This document shows, in pieces, positions 13,640 through 26,767 of a stretch of 64,000 bases of DNA. Below the pieces are notes generated by a model. That model made no database searches. It saw only the letters and a list, made by a program, of their open reading frames with translations, and was not told the origin of the DNA. The translations under genes and the position numbers were made by a program. The stretch lies in the NCBI GenBank assembly GCA_013399115.1, contig VXAA01003837.1:1285173-1349172 (forward strand), in the 5' to 3' direction. Numbering within the stretch: position 1 is the first letter of the stretch; the number at the start of each line of letters is the position of its first letter. Source of the DNA: Anseranas semipalmata. Its lineage: Eukaryota; Chordata; Aves; Anseriformes; Anseranatidae.

Positions 13640-13760
13640 TTGCAAGGGACTTGGGATCAGCTGGTTTCAATTGCAGCCCTGTCTGAAGCAGGGAGGGCTT
13701 CGCTTCAGGGCTGAGGACCTCAAACTTCTCCCGATCTGACCCTCAAAATACAGCTAGAGA
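13640..13760 (+). repeat. Possible MIR (CORE-SINE) relic, weak
   Basis: The order of short blocks resembles MIR: GACTTGGGATCAGCTGGTTTCAA near the tRNA-like promoter part, then CCTCAAACTTCTCCCGATCTG near the tail (family pattern 'cctcagtttccccatctg'). The central core is not recognisable. The match rests on scattered blocks and could be chance. Confidence 0.3.
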
Positions 13761-16220
13761 TTAAAGCTGCCTAGAGAGCCAGTGCTCCATCACAGGGAGG
13801 AGCTATGGCACCCCAGATAAAGGAAAAACACAGACAATCGAGATGATGTGGAACACGTGGCAGAGATGCTCACGTCTCCTTGTGCAAACTAGCCCAGTCC
13901 TGCAGGGCCAGTCCTGAGCTACAGCTACCAATACCTGGTGAAACTCCACTGCTTGAGCTCCAGTGCTCCTGGAGCAGGGGCAAGGGAACGTCTCTGTATG
14001 CAGCTCCTTACTTCCCCTCTGTCTGCAGGGAAACCACTCCTGCTTCTGTATGAGCACTTTGCTCCAGACACAGCCCTCTGCCTTCACAGATGCAACCCCA
14101 ACCTCTAAACTTTGTGAAGAAATCTTATCTCCAGGCTGAATTTGACCCAGTGGAAAACAGAAACTGAATTCTCCTCCAAGCATAACAGAGGGGACAAAAA
14201 AACACTTGGAAAATGTTGTTTTTCCCATATCAGAAGCCCGAAACCACATTACACACATCTCTTAATGAGGGTAATAAGCTTTAACTTAACAGCCTCTGCA
14301 CTGAGCTCATCATCCACTTAAGAGTAATATTCCCTTCAGTACCTTGTAGGGCATGTTGGGATAGGTTGGCCAACATTTAACACCTTTGCATTTGCCAGCA
14401 TTTGTTCCTGGCTCTGAAACAAACACAAAACATGTGATTATTTCCGAAGGGCATCTGCGGGGTGTGGAAAGGTGCTGCAGAGCTGCTGCTGAGCTTCTTG
14501 CAGTGCTCACCCCCTCCTCACTTTGCAGGATGCTTAATTACAGCAGGCTGCTCTGGGATTCGCACCTAGTAGCTCACAACCACTCTGCTGGCAACTACGC
14601 TCAGCGTGAGCTAAAAACTGTGTGGGGTTCCTTCCGCCCCCTCTCTTCTCCCAGAATTACCAGAGAAGGTTTCCTTTCCTATTTTATGTCCCACAAACCA
14701 GGGGTTTCAGCTGCCTGGCTCACCTGACTGGCAGACACTGAAAACAGCCAGGCTCCCAGCTCATGATCCTTTTCATTCGGACCGTCTTTAATTCTGTGTA
14801 GCTGAAAACACCAAACACTGCGTTCTAATGGATAGGAAACTTCTTTTACATGAAACCCTAGAGCCTACAAATGAGAGCACTGCTGTCAATGCAGGGTTTC
14901 ACGCAGCAGAGCAGCTTACCTGCCTGGCTCCTGCCTCTGCGCTGGCTCACACTCAGCAGGGCTGTATCACACAATGCACTTGTCAATACTCAGTGTTGCT
15001 GTCTGAGACAGAGTTTTACATAACTCTGCTCCAGCATCCTTTATGTCTTGAAATGTGATTTTTGGCTCGCTTTCTCTAGTTTGCAAATTACTTACAGCGC
15101 TTACTTGGGTACCAATGTTGAGAGAATCATCTTAATCTGTTTGAGACATCCAACTTCACGCCTTGTCCTGATAGCATCTTGCAGGAGGGAAGTCCACAAA
15201 TTGACCTTGCTCTGCATAAAGACATATTTGCTTATTAGAATTAACATCAGCATTATCTTTGTAAGATCTCTTACCAGACAAGCATGATTAAGAACCTTTT
15301 CTGGCCCTGAAACCTGTTTATTCAGGTAGTTTCACTTAGCAATTAGGTTTTGACAGTCTACCTACATTCATGAACCACCAGCAGAAGTTTGTATCTCACA
15401 GGCTGGCCAGTGCTTCAATCGAGATTTCAACAGAACCGACGAAACATACTGCCTTAAAATCTGTGAGCACTAGTTTGTGGGTTTTGATGAAGAAATGCAA
15501 ATCTGGCTCTAGCTTGGAATAAGCTGAATTATGTTTTCTTCATCAGCAGCATCAATGCGAACTATTGTCTGGAGGGAAAGACAATTCTAGCTTTTATCCA
15601 CCAGCTCATTGCATGATACTAAGCTTATGGGCTGACTCCCAAGCAATGCAGCTCAGCATACATTAGCTGTACCTACAGCCTTGCTGTAGTTTCTCCAACA
15701 AAGTAAATGACTGAGGGGAGCTTGCCAAGCCTCGGTCTCTCAAGATTCTCGTTCCCTACAACTCTCATTCCTTCCTTGCCGTCTGTGATTTCAGAGAGAA
15801 AGTTTACTGTTACTGACATAGTATTGCAATTAGCTAAATCATCTGCAACACAGCGAACTGTTAACTGCTTTTCATTACATTAAGCCCCAAACCGATCAAG
15901 ATCCCTTGTCTTCAGTGCATAGCAGGGACATCCCATGGGCTGAGAAACTGATGACCAAATTTTTTTTAATTCCCCAGTCACTTGTAAGCAGGCTTTGATT
16001 TTTTTCTCCAAATTCTTAGCTAAATGCTTCACATGAACACATTTCAGCCAGCGGATTGCTCGCAAACTCTTCATATTGATTATTGACTGAAGTGCCAGTC
16101 ATGATCCATGATCTGTGCTGCACAACTGCTCACTGAAGTTGCACAGAGCCGATTCTGTTCCTGGTCTGCAGAAATGATAATGTATAGTGGAAAGGGGGGT
16201 TTCAGTAGTGCACAGGCAAA

Positions 16221-16254
16221 CATTAGTTTTCTTTCCACAAAAAGAAAACTAATG
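16221..16254. repeat. Perfect 14-bp inverted repeat with 6-nt loop
   Basis: CATTAGTTTTCTTT at 16221-16234 is exactly complementary to AAAGAAAACTAATG at 16241-16254, with loop CCACAA. Pairing stops sharply at both outer ends. The role is unknown. It could be a cruciform or transcript hairpin, or a chance product of AT-rich sequence. Confidence 0.9.
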
Positions 16255-17407
16255 GCTATATGAATAACTGCAAAAAGGAATAAATGTTATAGAAGTTTTT
16301 GTCCTTAACATCATTAGTATTTTCTAGTGGAAAGACATTCTTTTCACCAGCATTGCTCATTAGGTAAAGTACTATCCAGCATAAAAAAGACAGCTCAAAG
16401 TAAATTTCCATTTTTTTTTTCTCAAACATGCTTTTTATATTGTTTCTACACTTAAAAAGTATAGAGCTATTCCCTAACAAAGCCTTTATGCATTCTTATA
16501 TTTACTTGACTATAAAGTACTGATAACCTTTTTATCTGTCAAACATTGCATTCAGGAATGGGGATGTATTCAGCTATATGAAGGACCTTAGATTTTAGAT
16601 TTAAAAATTGAATGCATTCCTATAACCAAATTTAGCCTGTTCTGTATTTACCTGCATATTTTTCAGACCATTAACCAAATGTCCATGTATTAACCACTTA
16701 GTTAATGAGCAATGTTACTAGGAAGGAAAGACAATTTTCCACAAACCTGACAAATTGTGGACAATGAAATAACAAGTCAAAATAAATCAACCAACTTCAA
16801 CCCCCCTCTCTCAGTATTTAATACACAGGATAGTAGACATTTTCTCCAGTATTTATCTTTCTCCCTTTATCTCCAACTCAAATGGATTTGTAGCTTGGGT
16901 GACTATAATATACTGCACACTAACACATTTGGCCTGAAATTTCCAGCAAGGCAGGCAGGTCTTTTTGGCTTTCTACAGGCAGCAACTACTAAGTCTTTTA
17001 GGCCTCTCTGTAAATCTCAGTCTTTAATACTGCTGGATATCAAAGGATGTATATAAATTTATTACTGTAGCTTTCTTTAACCAAGCAAAAATAAAGCACG
17101 ACAATAGTGTTGCCACTGCAGGGAATGGGCTGCTACAAAGAAGATGTGTACTTGGCCTTGCAATTAATCACTGATTTTTTCCAAATTTTTCAATTTCACA
17201 AGGGCTTACATAGAGGGGAAAAAGCCAAGGGGAAGAGAAAGAAGGACTGTTTGTAAATGGAGACAGATCCTACTTCAGACGTCATTCAGGGCATATCTGG
17301 TTTCACACTGGTCAAGTACAGTTTGTCTAATCCGACTTCAAAATCATTGTTCGCCCCTTAAAATACCTTGGTTGTATGAGACAAGATATGAGTCTTTAGG
17401 AGGCTGG

Positions 17408-17446
17408 CAGAGTGAAGAGAGGAAGAGAAGGAGGGAGACAGAAAGG
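17408..17446 (+). repeat. Purine-rich GA tract
   Basis: An almost uninterrupted run of G and A on the plus strand (GTGAAGAGAGGAAGAGAAGG and onward). This is imperfect simple sequence with no further evidence of function. Confidence 0.7.
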
Positions 17447-20400
17447 CAACAGATCAATAAAAGCACTTTAGGATAATGGCTCTACCTCGAGCAGACCAGG
17501 TCTGGATTCCAGGCCAGCCCCAGCACTGCCAGGAAATGTGCATTTGCGTGAATGAAACGTTCAATCCGCCGCATCACAGCAGCAGGCTGAGGTTCTGTTT
17601 GTGTCCCCATCCTGCTCCAGAGGTGTGCTTCCCTTCCTGCTTGTCCTCGGTCGCAGCCGGTGTCCTGACCGCAGTCACTGAGGACAGAGCCAAAGGGTGC
17701 CTGGACAAAATGAAGATTGGGGTTTGCAGCTTTCTGGAAAGAAGGACAGTAAAGGAAAGTGTTAGGACAGACTAGAGTGAAAGGAAGTGGGCACAGAAGT
17801 ACATATATTGCTTTGCTTTTTTTTTTTTCTTTTCTTCTTTTTCATGCTGAGCAGTTACATGGAAACAACGAAGTGCATGAGTCAAGTCAGAGCCGATCTT
17901 CCAGGAGGCAGCGCCAATATACTGCATCTGGGCACCATCTCCCAAAGGCTTCCCAACTCCACAGAATTTTATTACAGTAAGGGCCCCATCTACTGCCAAA
18001 AATTTGCACTGAAACAAACCACATATTTAAATGTCATCTTTTGTTTCATTAAAACGCATTCATTAAATAACTCCCAACCGTTCCATCCCGCTTTCCATCT
18101 CTCACCCTCATATCCACACATACGAAAGCACTCATGAGTGAGAGCCGGCTTCACCAAGCACACCCATGATGTACAAGTCAGAAAAAGCCTCCCTGCTTTT
18201 TATATCACTTCAGAGAATCCACCCATCGTGGTGACCCACAGAAAAAAAACTGGTGCCTTCATGACCTCAACCCATGCTAAAGACCTGCAGTTAAAAGGGC
18301 CCGAGCCTGCTTCCAGATATCCCAAAGCTTTGGTCTTAACAAATGCTCCTGAGCAACCCACATTTGAAATCCGCACTCTTTGGGCTGCAACACAAAACGA
18401 AGCATTGGAAGCAGAAGAACTGGTACCCTAGCACACAAAATAGTTCATTCAAAAGGAGCACCACTTATACTAAAATGAGGTGGTTCATTATGGGGTATCA
18501 GTCGTTCTTAAGGTTTAACTTACACAGTTGAAGTTACTCTTGGGCTGGGGGGTACTTTTGAAGCTATCAATGGTTGTCATGGGATATTTTTTGCCCCCAT
18601 TAGCTCAATAAAAACTGTCGTACAAGTGGATGGTCCTACAGCCTGATTCTTAGAAGCTCTGATAGGTGCCAGCACTTCTGCACAAAGGACCTCAACTCCC
18701 TGCAAGGTGCGAGAGCCCGGCAGGAAGCAGTAAGGAATTCCTGCTGCAGAGCTGCCCGGGCGGCTGCCCCCGCACTGCCCTCCCGAAAAGAAAGCAGCAG
18801 CTTTGTTTTTCAAGACAGAGTAAGGGGAGCACAAGAAAATGAGGAGAAACTGCAATAAGACAAACATCAAAGATTGTTTCTCTTTAATTACCCTCTCTCA
18901 GGATCTTTGCTCATCAGCTGGAACTCCCTGTTGTTTCTTTTAATGTAAACAAAACTGTGAGTTTTTAATACTGTCCCATCTCACTTCTTTGGTCCGACTA
19001 ATTACTGAAACTGGCCATAAATTGTTCATTTTGTGACACTGTGAATAGCGTCATTTATTCTGGACAGCACACATCTGTTTTTGCACGCACACGCACATGC
19101 ACGCTTACACAAACACGCCTCAGCTTGCCGCAGGGACAGCCAGGGCCGGACAGCGTACAATTTCAGCCCCATATTGAGTTTTGGCTGGTGCTGAGGTCCC
19201 TGAGGCTGAAGAGAAATAAAGCTCTCAGAGGGGAAATGGCATGTAAACACAGCTCTTATGTTCCCCTGCATGGAAAATGTTCCCTTTAGATGAAGCTGGT
19301 GAATGAATCATGGGAGAAAGGGTCTGCTAGCACATGGGTTGGAAGCAAGCTAGCTTGCAACCAGGTAGAGGGAAACATTGCAAAATGCATCCCTACTTTC
19401 TCCTGTCTGAGCGAACAGAGGCAGCGTCCCACCACCCTGAGCAAGCAGCAAAGCACAGCTGGCCAGGGAAGCACATGCTGCTGAGCCACACAACCACATC
19501 TCAGACCTTTACTCGCTTCAACCTGAAAGAAATCTCACTTCATACGTACGTCATGAACCTGACATAAGACTAAATGAAGGAAAGATCTAACTAGCCAATC
19601 TAGCTCCTTTTCTTGCTCTCACAACTGGGTAACATGCAAGAAATACTTTCCTCACGGTTACCATGATTGCTTTAGATGTAACATTCAATAAGTAGGCTAT
19701 TTATCCCATATGCATAGTTCCCAACTTGCTGCTCACTTAAATAAAATAAAATAGCATAGGTGTTATTTATTTTTAATCAAACTCCACTCTTTTTCATCAA
19801 CACTTTGATGACAGACATCAAATTGGGGCAGAAATTCCTCTCTTGCGTGTGTAGCATGCACATTTCTGATGAACGCCAGGATGAGCAGCGCTCGTCCAAA
19901 CTAACGGCCTGGGCTCCCTGGCTTGGTCACTGCATTAGGAAACTAAACCCTTCTCCAGCCAGTGGTGCCTGCCCAAAACAAATTCAGAGCCTCTTCCTCA
20001 CCTCCACCCACCCTCACCCTGCGTTGCTCCCGCAGAAGGCGGCTGCGCAAACAAGAAGGGCTCTCCCTGGGCAAGGGCAAAAATCCACCCTGCTCATCTG
20101 GGAAGACGTTCGGATGTGCAATTCACACATGATCATCCATCAATGCTAAAAGGAGAATTTCTTAAGAGCTCTGATAGCACAAATGTTCTGGGGGTTTATG
20201 AAGTTTTGTCTTCAGTTTTTAAGGCAATTTTTTTCTTCATTCCTGATGGGAAAGCTTATGCCTTTAATTCTATAACTATGAACTAAATAATATATCAGTT
20301 TTTTCTGTCAGGCATGGCAATGGTACTGAACGTATGCAAAGTTTCCACTAAAGGTTTTTGTAACTTAATTTTCCTCTGGAGATTAGAGGCAGCCAGATAT

Positions 20401-20539
20401 TCTGTTTCTCGCTGGAACTTGGCTGGTAGCCACCCTGCGCTCCCTTTCCCTCTCATCCCCCCAGTCCCCCAGCCCAGGCACTGTTAATCAGATGGCTGTA
20501 TCTTCCCTATATTTCTCCTGTCAAGCTATTAAAGGGATA

Positions 20540-20960
20540 CGGAAGAGAGAAAGAGGAGAATCAGCTGAGATATAAACCAGCCCAGCTCCCAGAGTGCCTC
20601 TCCCCCTTTTCAAGGCTGAGCTCTCTCTATCGCTGCACACCCTCCTGTCAAAGCTAAGCAGAAGTGTGCTTTCCCTTGCAGAGAGCAAACGGCTGACATT
20701 TGTTTCCCAAACGAAGAGGGACAGACAGAAATTCATCTGCATGGAGCCATCGCCGAGCTGTAAGAACAGAGAACTGCAGCACGGAGAGGGGGGAAAGCCC
20801 TGCCCGCAGGGGGAATGCGTGGCTCGGCCGGGGGCTTTGAGCAGGCCGATGGAGGGGGCCTGTCACGGCTCCGCAGGCTTTGGCAGCCTCACTCGTAGGG
20901 AGCTCCTGGCACGTGCTCAGCGGCGAGCAGAGGTAGTTGGTTGGAAACAAAGCTGTCTGT
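20540..20960 (+). promoter_or_regulatory. Candidate promoter and first-exon region (CpG-richer, TATA-like box)
   Basis: TATAAA lies at 20571-20576, followed by a segment clearly richer in CpG than its surroundings. An ATG with a favourable G at +4 is at 20741, an E-box CACGTG at 20910-20915, and an AG|GTAGTT donor-like site after 20932. A frame open from 20594 to 21121 covers the segment (175 codons), but the peptide shows no recognisable domain. An acceptor-like pyrimidine tract ending in AG at 20680-20681 would offer an alternative internal exon, 20682-20932. It could be the start of a lncRNA or an unannotated transcript, or simply a GC-rich patch. Confidence 0.25.
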
Positions 20961-23900
20961 TTATGAGGTTCACAAAGAACCCCCAAATCACAGTCAGACT
21001 TGGGGCTGAAGACACTGATTTTATTGTATCTCCCCTTCCTCCGCTGAAGCACAACAGGAATTCCCAGCCCAGCACGCCCAACGTCTATGGAGAGTTTTGC
21101 CTCTCATGGAAGTATTCCTAGGGGACCCTTTCTTTACAAGGAGAAAAAAATGAACTCCCACCTCTGGATATCTCAGGACTTTGAAAATATTTGGATTCCA
21201 ACATTTTTGGCTGGGCCTACCTCCCGTTTTTGCACAAATCCATAAATGAGGAAAAAAAAATCATCCAACATGACTGCAACATCAGAAACAAGAAATGTTG
21301 CATGATTTTGGCCTAAACTTTCTTTGTAACAAACCAGGTAGCAAACTAATCAAGAACACTATAAAAGCCCTTCGTTTTCTAGTAATTTGAGAGTTTCTGA
21401 CCATACCAGAGACCAGGCCCTGCACTCCACCAATGCATGGCACAAAGACCCACTTCAGTTCAGACAGATCCCCTTTGCTGTCTGGTGCTCCGGTTTTAAA
21501 AAGTACTCAGGTTTTTAAAAGACACTCAGGAAGCTGTGAGCTCCCAAGCACCCCAGTTTGTTTGGAAAAGGGAATTTAGCTATTAAAAAGACTTACTTGG
21601 GTAATCCCTGAGGTAAACATCTGTGGATAAGCACAATGGGTCACTACATGGATTTTTTTTTTCCAAATCTACATTAAATAGAGAGAGTAAAATCAAATTT
21701 ATTTACCAATGCTCCAGTTCCTTATTCAGGCAAAACATTTGTTCACTTCAAAAAGAGTCTCAGACTAAGGATGGAGCTGACGACCTCTGAATGCACCTTA
21801 AAGAATGAAGTGCTTGCTCCAGCCATCTCCTCTCCTAGTAAGTTTGAGCTGGCTTCTTGGTTTTAGACATTAACAAACTATCAGTCCTTTCCCTTTGGGA
21901 TTTTAATTTGCTTTTGTACCTAGAAGGGGGAAAACAAAGGAAATTTCTCTAAATAATGTTGCTAGACAATGTTTAAAATATACAGCTTGTATTTTTAGAT
22001 GAGATAAATGTTTGACTGCAAAAAGTACACGTGAAATGAGATAAAGCAGGAATGTGTGTGTGCCTGAACAGCGAGCACACCTTCAGGCAGGCTGCGCGAG
22101 CAGAGGTACAGCTGAACTCTCATCGCACCCCTCTGTTCCACGGGGACACGGCTCTCCCGTGTTCAAACCCGCCTCCTCGAGAGCCCTCCCCAGCCAAGCA
22201 GCCACCCTGTCCTTGCTGCAACCTTTTGTCTTTCCCTCGCCTTTCCTTCCTTTATCTATGTTCTATAACCATTATCTCCATCAGCATAACTCCTCAAGAT
22301 ACACCTAGACATCATTTTGCCAATGAATGCATTTCACACAACATTAGTCATATTGTACTGTGGATAATTTTTATGATATTGCTGTCTCTCTCCTTGGTAC
22401 ATTGTTACAGTTTAATTTGTACATATTCTGCTGCTGATGTAGTGTCACTCGGCTGTAACCAGAGAGAGCATGATGGTTCTGTATTATTGCAACACATTTT
22501 CCCTTTTTAAAAAGAGAGAGAAAGTGAGAGAGACAGAGACTTTTCCTTAAGAGTAAGTCTGTTTGCTTTCTAGGATTAGTTAGCTGTAGATAGCCCTGCC
22601 ACCAGGGTCAGGGAAGAGCCAGATCCCAACTTTGTCCCATGGAAAGAATTTAGATGCAGGGTTACATCTCAGGCCCATTACACACGTAAGTACATGGTGC
22701 AAATTCATATTCTGAAGCAACTTTTCACTAAGTTCAGGGTTAGGGTTTCATAACTACAACAGTTCTTCAGACCCCTTCTGGCTACTTGTCTTCCCCAGAC
22801 CAGCTGATACCAGCTATCTCCTTCCCTTCTGAACTGTGCTACCTATTCTGGGATTAGAGTCTAATACTATAGATCAATTTTCAGCTTCAGGTATCAGTTT
22901 TACATTCAGACATGCAGAGCAACACTGCAAAGGCCTGTCAACTGTTTTAGGTACTCAATGACCAACATTAGTATCTACACAAAGAACTGGCCACACTATT
23001 TTCAGTGCTTCTGCTCAGTGATCGAGTTTCCCATATGGAAATGTTTTGCAAAAATAAGGGATTACTCGGAAAGACATTGGGCTAACCCTGCTGAGTATCT
23101 GCTTTTCTTCTTCTGAGTTCTACAGCGTGGAATATTACCACTGGTATTTTGGACAGTGACCATAAGGTCATAAGACTGAGTGATTGTTTGAGACTCCCTC
23201 AGTTCTTTGTTTACCTCTGGAAGACAAAACAATTGATAATTTCATCTAATAAACAAGAGTTTTGTTTAATTCTTTAAAAATACTAACTTATTTTTAAATT
23301 ATCTAAGTTTCTTACACATATTTGAACTGTGCCCAACAGGATGTGTTCCCTTGAGTAATGGCATCTCACTCTTTCTTACAGCCAATAACAGAGGTAAACC
23401 CATTTTTTTCCTGTTGATTTTCATCATAATTATAAAAATATTTCCTGCCCTACAGATTTACTCCTCCAAGGTGAGTACATTAAGCAGACATGACTGGCTT
23501 CTTATACTGTATCATAAGTAGACTTATTTGGCTCTGAAGACAAAATAACCTGAGTTGCTAAAGAAGATCTAATCTTTTGGGTTGAGATCCCTGAAAGCAC
23601 TTTGGTACCTGGAAGGACTTGGATGTTCACCTCCCTGAGCTGTTATGAAACAGTCATGTTCTTGCAGGGGGTTCCTATTCTGAAACAGCAATTCAGTATC
23701 TTAAGCCTCCATTTCCTTTAGGAATTTGTATTACAGCAATATCCACCTCAGCCAGATTTGTCTAGATTTATGTATTTGTTCACACATGGACTTTGCAAAA
23801 TATTCTACATGTTTATGCTATTTTTATAATTAAAGGACATATTTAATGAACTCTAGTATCCGCTGAGACCAGAAAAGTTTTGGCATGAAACAGCAGGTAA

Positions 23901-26767
23901 GCTAGAGCTAAAAGGCTGTCCTATGAACTAACAGGATCTCATATGCTTAAAAGTCGTAGGCACAGCGATTCTGCAGACTACATGGGTTTCAGGGCTGAAC
24001 TTGAACTGTTACAGAATCTAATGAGTAATTCCAGATTAGAGGTTTGATGCTATTAAGGAAATGACTTGATTTTATCTCATTCTTACACTGTACCAAGAAA
24101 AAACTGTACTGCAAGGTTAAAGAATTGCAAATTCCATCTATAGGGAGATGATTGAAAGAAATACAATTTGTGAGGATGTAAATAATTAATCCACTTCAGA
24201 CTAGAAAGAAGATTCATAGTCATAATATTCTTCTTCCTATCCTTACAGAACCTGTTATGTTAGTATTTTCACACAACTAGAGTGTATATCCTTCACACAC
24301 TGATATACATTGGTGGCTCCTCTGTACCATTGTACCATCCAGGAGACCAAGCTGCCTACAGAGTCCTAGATAGATACCCTGCTTTATTTCAGGTGGAACA
24401 CAAGAAAGGAGGCAGATAGTAGAAGACTAGAGGTTTCTCCCCAGTCCCTAAGACATTCTTCCATGCAAAAATCAACCCAGGCTGTGCCGAAATGAAGGTG
24501 TTAAATTGTCCATAAGTAGTTGGCCCGTGTGGAAAGTTCTTATCATGATTTGCTCCTGTGAATCAATCCTTTCAATTAAGGTAGCTGGGGGACATAATGA
24601 TGTTTTTATTTGCAATTACAGCTTTAAATTAGGATCAATAGAGGCAGCTACAGCCCTACCATACCAACAGTCCTGAGAGGTTGGTAGGTTTTCATCAGAA
24701 AACCCACTTTGTAAATAAGTCTGTCCGTTTTCAATCAAAAATATAGTAAAATATCATAGGAAAAAGACTTAGACCCTAACACAAGAAAAAGACTCAAGAA
24801 ATCTTCCTATTTGTTTTTTGTTTTCTTTTTAGGCATCAAGCCAGCAAGGCCTTCTTCCTTATGGTTGCATCCCCTATAGGCTTTCTAAGGTCTCAGCTGG
24901 TATAAACTGGATGGGCACCAGGCCAGGACAAAGCTGACTTTCTGTCAGAAGAGGAAAGGAAAATACACATCTTTTTAGTTACCACCCTATATTTCTGACT
25001 TCACGTAGAGTGTAAAGTTTTGCTCAATATGAAGCTATAGACTTCTGTTTGTTTGTTTCTAACCTACTCTTCTAAGAAAGGATGCTTTGTACCGAAATAC
25101 ACAATGCTTTCTATTTGCACACATCGTGATTATAAAAAACAAAATAGTCATTACTAAATGGAAATTTAATATATTTTTCTAGGAAATTGGGACTGTTTAC
25201 CCTATTTTTAAGCAAACCCTCAAAAAATTTCATGAGCTTTTGTCAAATTACATCTTTTCTGAGGATGAAATTGCAATGAAAGATCTTATTTCAAGAGTTT
25301 CACATTTCATAGCATATTTCATAGTTGTTGTACAAGTTGGGGTAATATCTGCTATGATTTATAGAGGAACAGTGCTGTAAGAAGCCTCCCTTCTAATTAT
25401 AACTGGTTATGAGGTACATCACTCATATCAGACTGAAATTTACTTCCATCTGAAACATTTTTTTTTTTGCCTGTTTATTATCATAAACTGGCCACAGAAA
25501 TGCTGATAAAGAGATTACAGAAAATGTTATTAAGTTAATCCCCTTCCAGCTGGAGTCCCTTTTTTTAATACAGACTTATTTTGAATCTCTGTTTACACAT
25601 TGCAATGTGTCAGACAGTAAACACTCTCTCTCTTATGGAAAGTTGTGCAATGAAAGCCTTTCCTATTTCATGTGCTACATTACGCAGAAAGGCTAAGTTT
25701 GACAGAATGTGCAGAATAACCTATAAATCCAATGATTCCCTCTGCTCTCACAGGCAGTGCGTGCACGGGCTTCACCCATATACTAGATGTTTCATTTGAA
25801 TGCAAAACATGCTAAAATTTGTCCTGAAAAGCACTTACACTTTAAAAACATGCCATAATTCTAAGAAGAAAAATGTCTGCCATATATTTTGGCTGATTTC
25901 AAATTCATATATATTTTAAATGATCTATATACCTTAAGCTGTACATTTTATACAACAGAACGATAACCATTCCCATTCCACTCCATCTAATCCACCAATG
26001 GCCTTGATTTATTGGCTAGTCAAGTCTAGTGCACTGCCCCTTTTGAAATTCGTGCTGTAATTTTAATTTTTGTTGTTGCTGTTGCTGCTACCTGGTGCAG
26101 CACTTGCCATGAAGATACCGTGGTCTTACCCTTTAAACATAATTGATACATACTATTGCAGATAATGATTTAGGATATCATCCATCTCCAGGTACAGCTT
26201 ACCATTACGTGACTTGTTCTTGCAGGTATCTGATTTGTATCATAGATGAGTTGGCTTGATTGCTGTTTCACCACAGAATAATAGTTTCCTGGTTTCCACT
26301 GACATACTGAGTCTCCCTTGATCACTCAGGTGATCAGTCAACACACAAGTTAATTATGGGTGAAGGGGTGTCTGAAGCCCAAAGATCAAAAGATACGCAC
26401 AAGGTCTTCTCCAAGTCATTATTCACCTTCTTAAGCACCAGGCAGTCAGTTCAGATTCTTGTCTCCAGTGCCCTCCCCACATGAAGTGATATAACAGTAG
26501 GAAGCCTGAATTAGAGCAGCAAAAAATGCAAAATGAAACTCCCAATTTCTCCAAAATAGGAAAAATAAAACAAAACAAAAAAATCCACAAGAGCACGTTT
26601 GCCTGCATGGGGGAAAGCAGATGAAGTCTCATTTACAATAGTCAAGTCAAATTAGCAATAGTCAAGGGTGGCTATTGCAAGTGGCATTATTTGCCACAAG
26701 GCTCTCATCTGTGTTCCTGGTAAAAATTCTTGGGTTTTACCTGGCACTGAAAAGAAATGCTTTCAAA
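20961..26767. other. AT-rich non-coding stretch, very poor in open frames between 22.5 and 25.6 kb
   Basis: No exon recognised. A GA-rich tract lies at about 22508-22540. Between about 22511 and 25580 neither strand holds a start-to-stop frame of 60 codons or more. This fits AT-rich sequence with frequent stops. A TATAAAAG word sits at 21360-21367 without other promoter evidence. Confidence 0.6.
22508..22540 (+). repeat. Imperfect GA simple repeat
   Basis: AGAGAGAGAAAGTGAGAGAG followed by ACAGAGAC. Short and degenerate; likely low mutability as a microsatellite. Confidence 0.75.

Larger units (their letters stand above)
9331..20400. other. Unique non-coding stretch, 11 kb
   Basis: No recognisable exon. 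Notable points are G-rich patches at 13081-13115 and 13463-13483, a possible MIR relic at about 13640-13760, a perfect hairpin at 16221-16254, a purine-rich tract at about 17408-17446, a second possible MIR remnant near 17465-17620, and a CA-rich patch at about 19078-19120. Frames of 150-179 codons at 12961-13500 and 13803-14258 (both minus) carry no recognisable domain. Confidence 0.5.

Noticed and set aside
22052..22510. 152-codon frame with a hydrophobic C-terminal part
   Set aside because: The hydrophobic stretch comes from T-rich sequence; an alternative frame overlaps; no transcript signals.
22735..22748. Telomere-like GGGTTAGGGTTT
   Set aside because: Only two units, far too short for an interstitial telomeric array.
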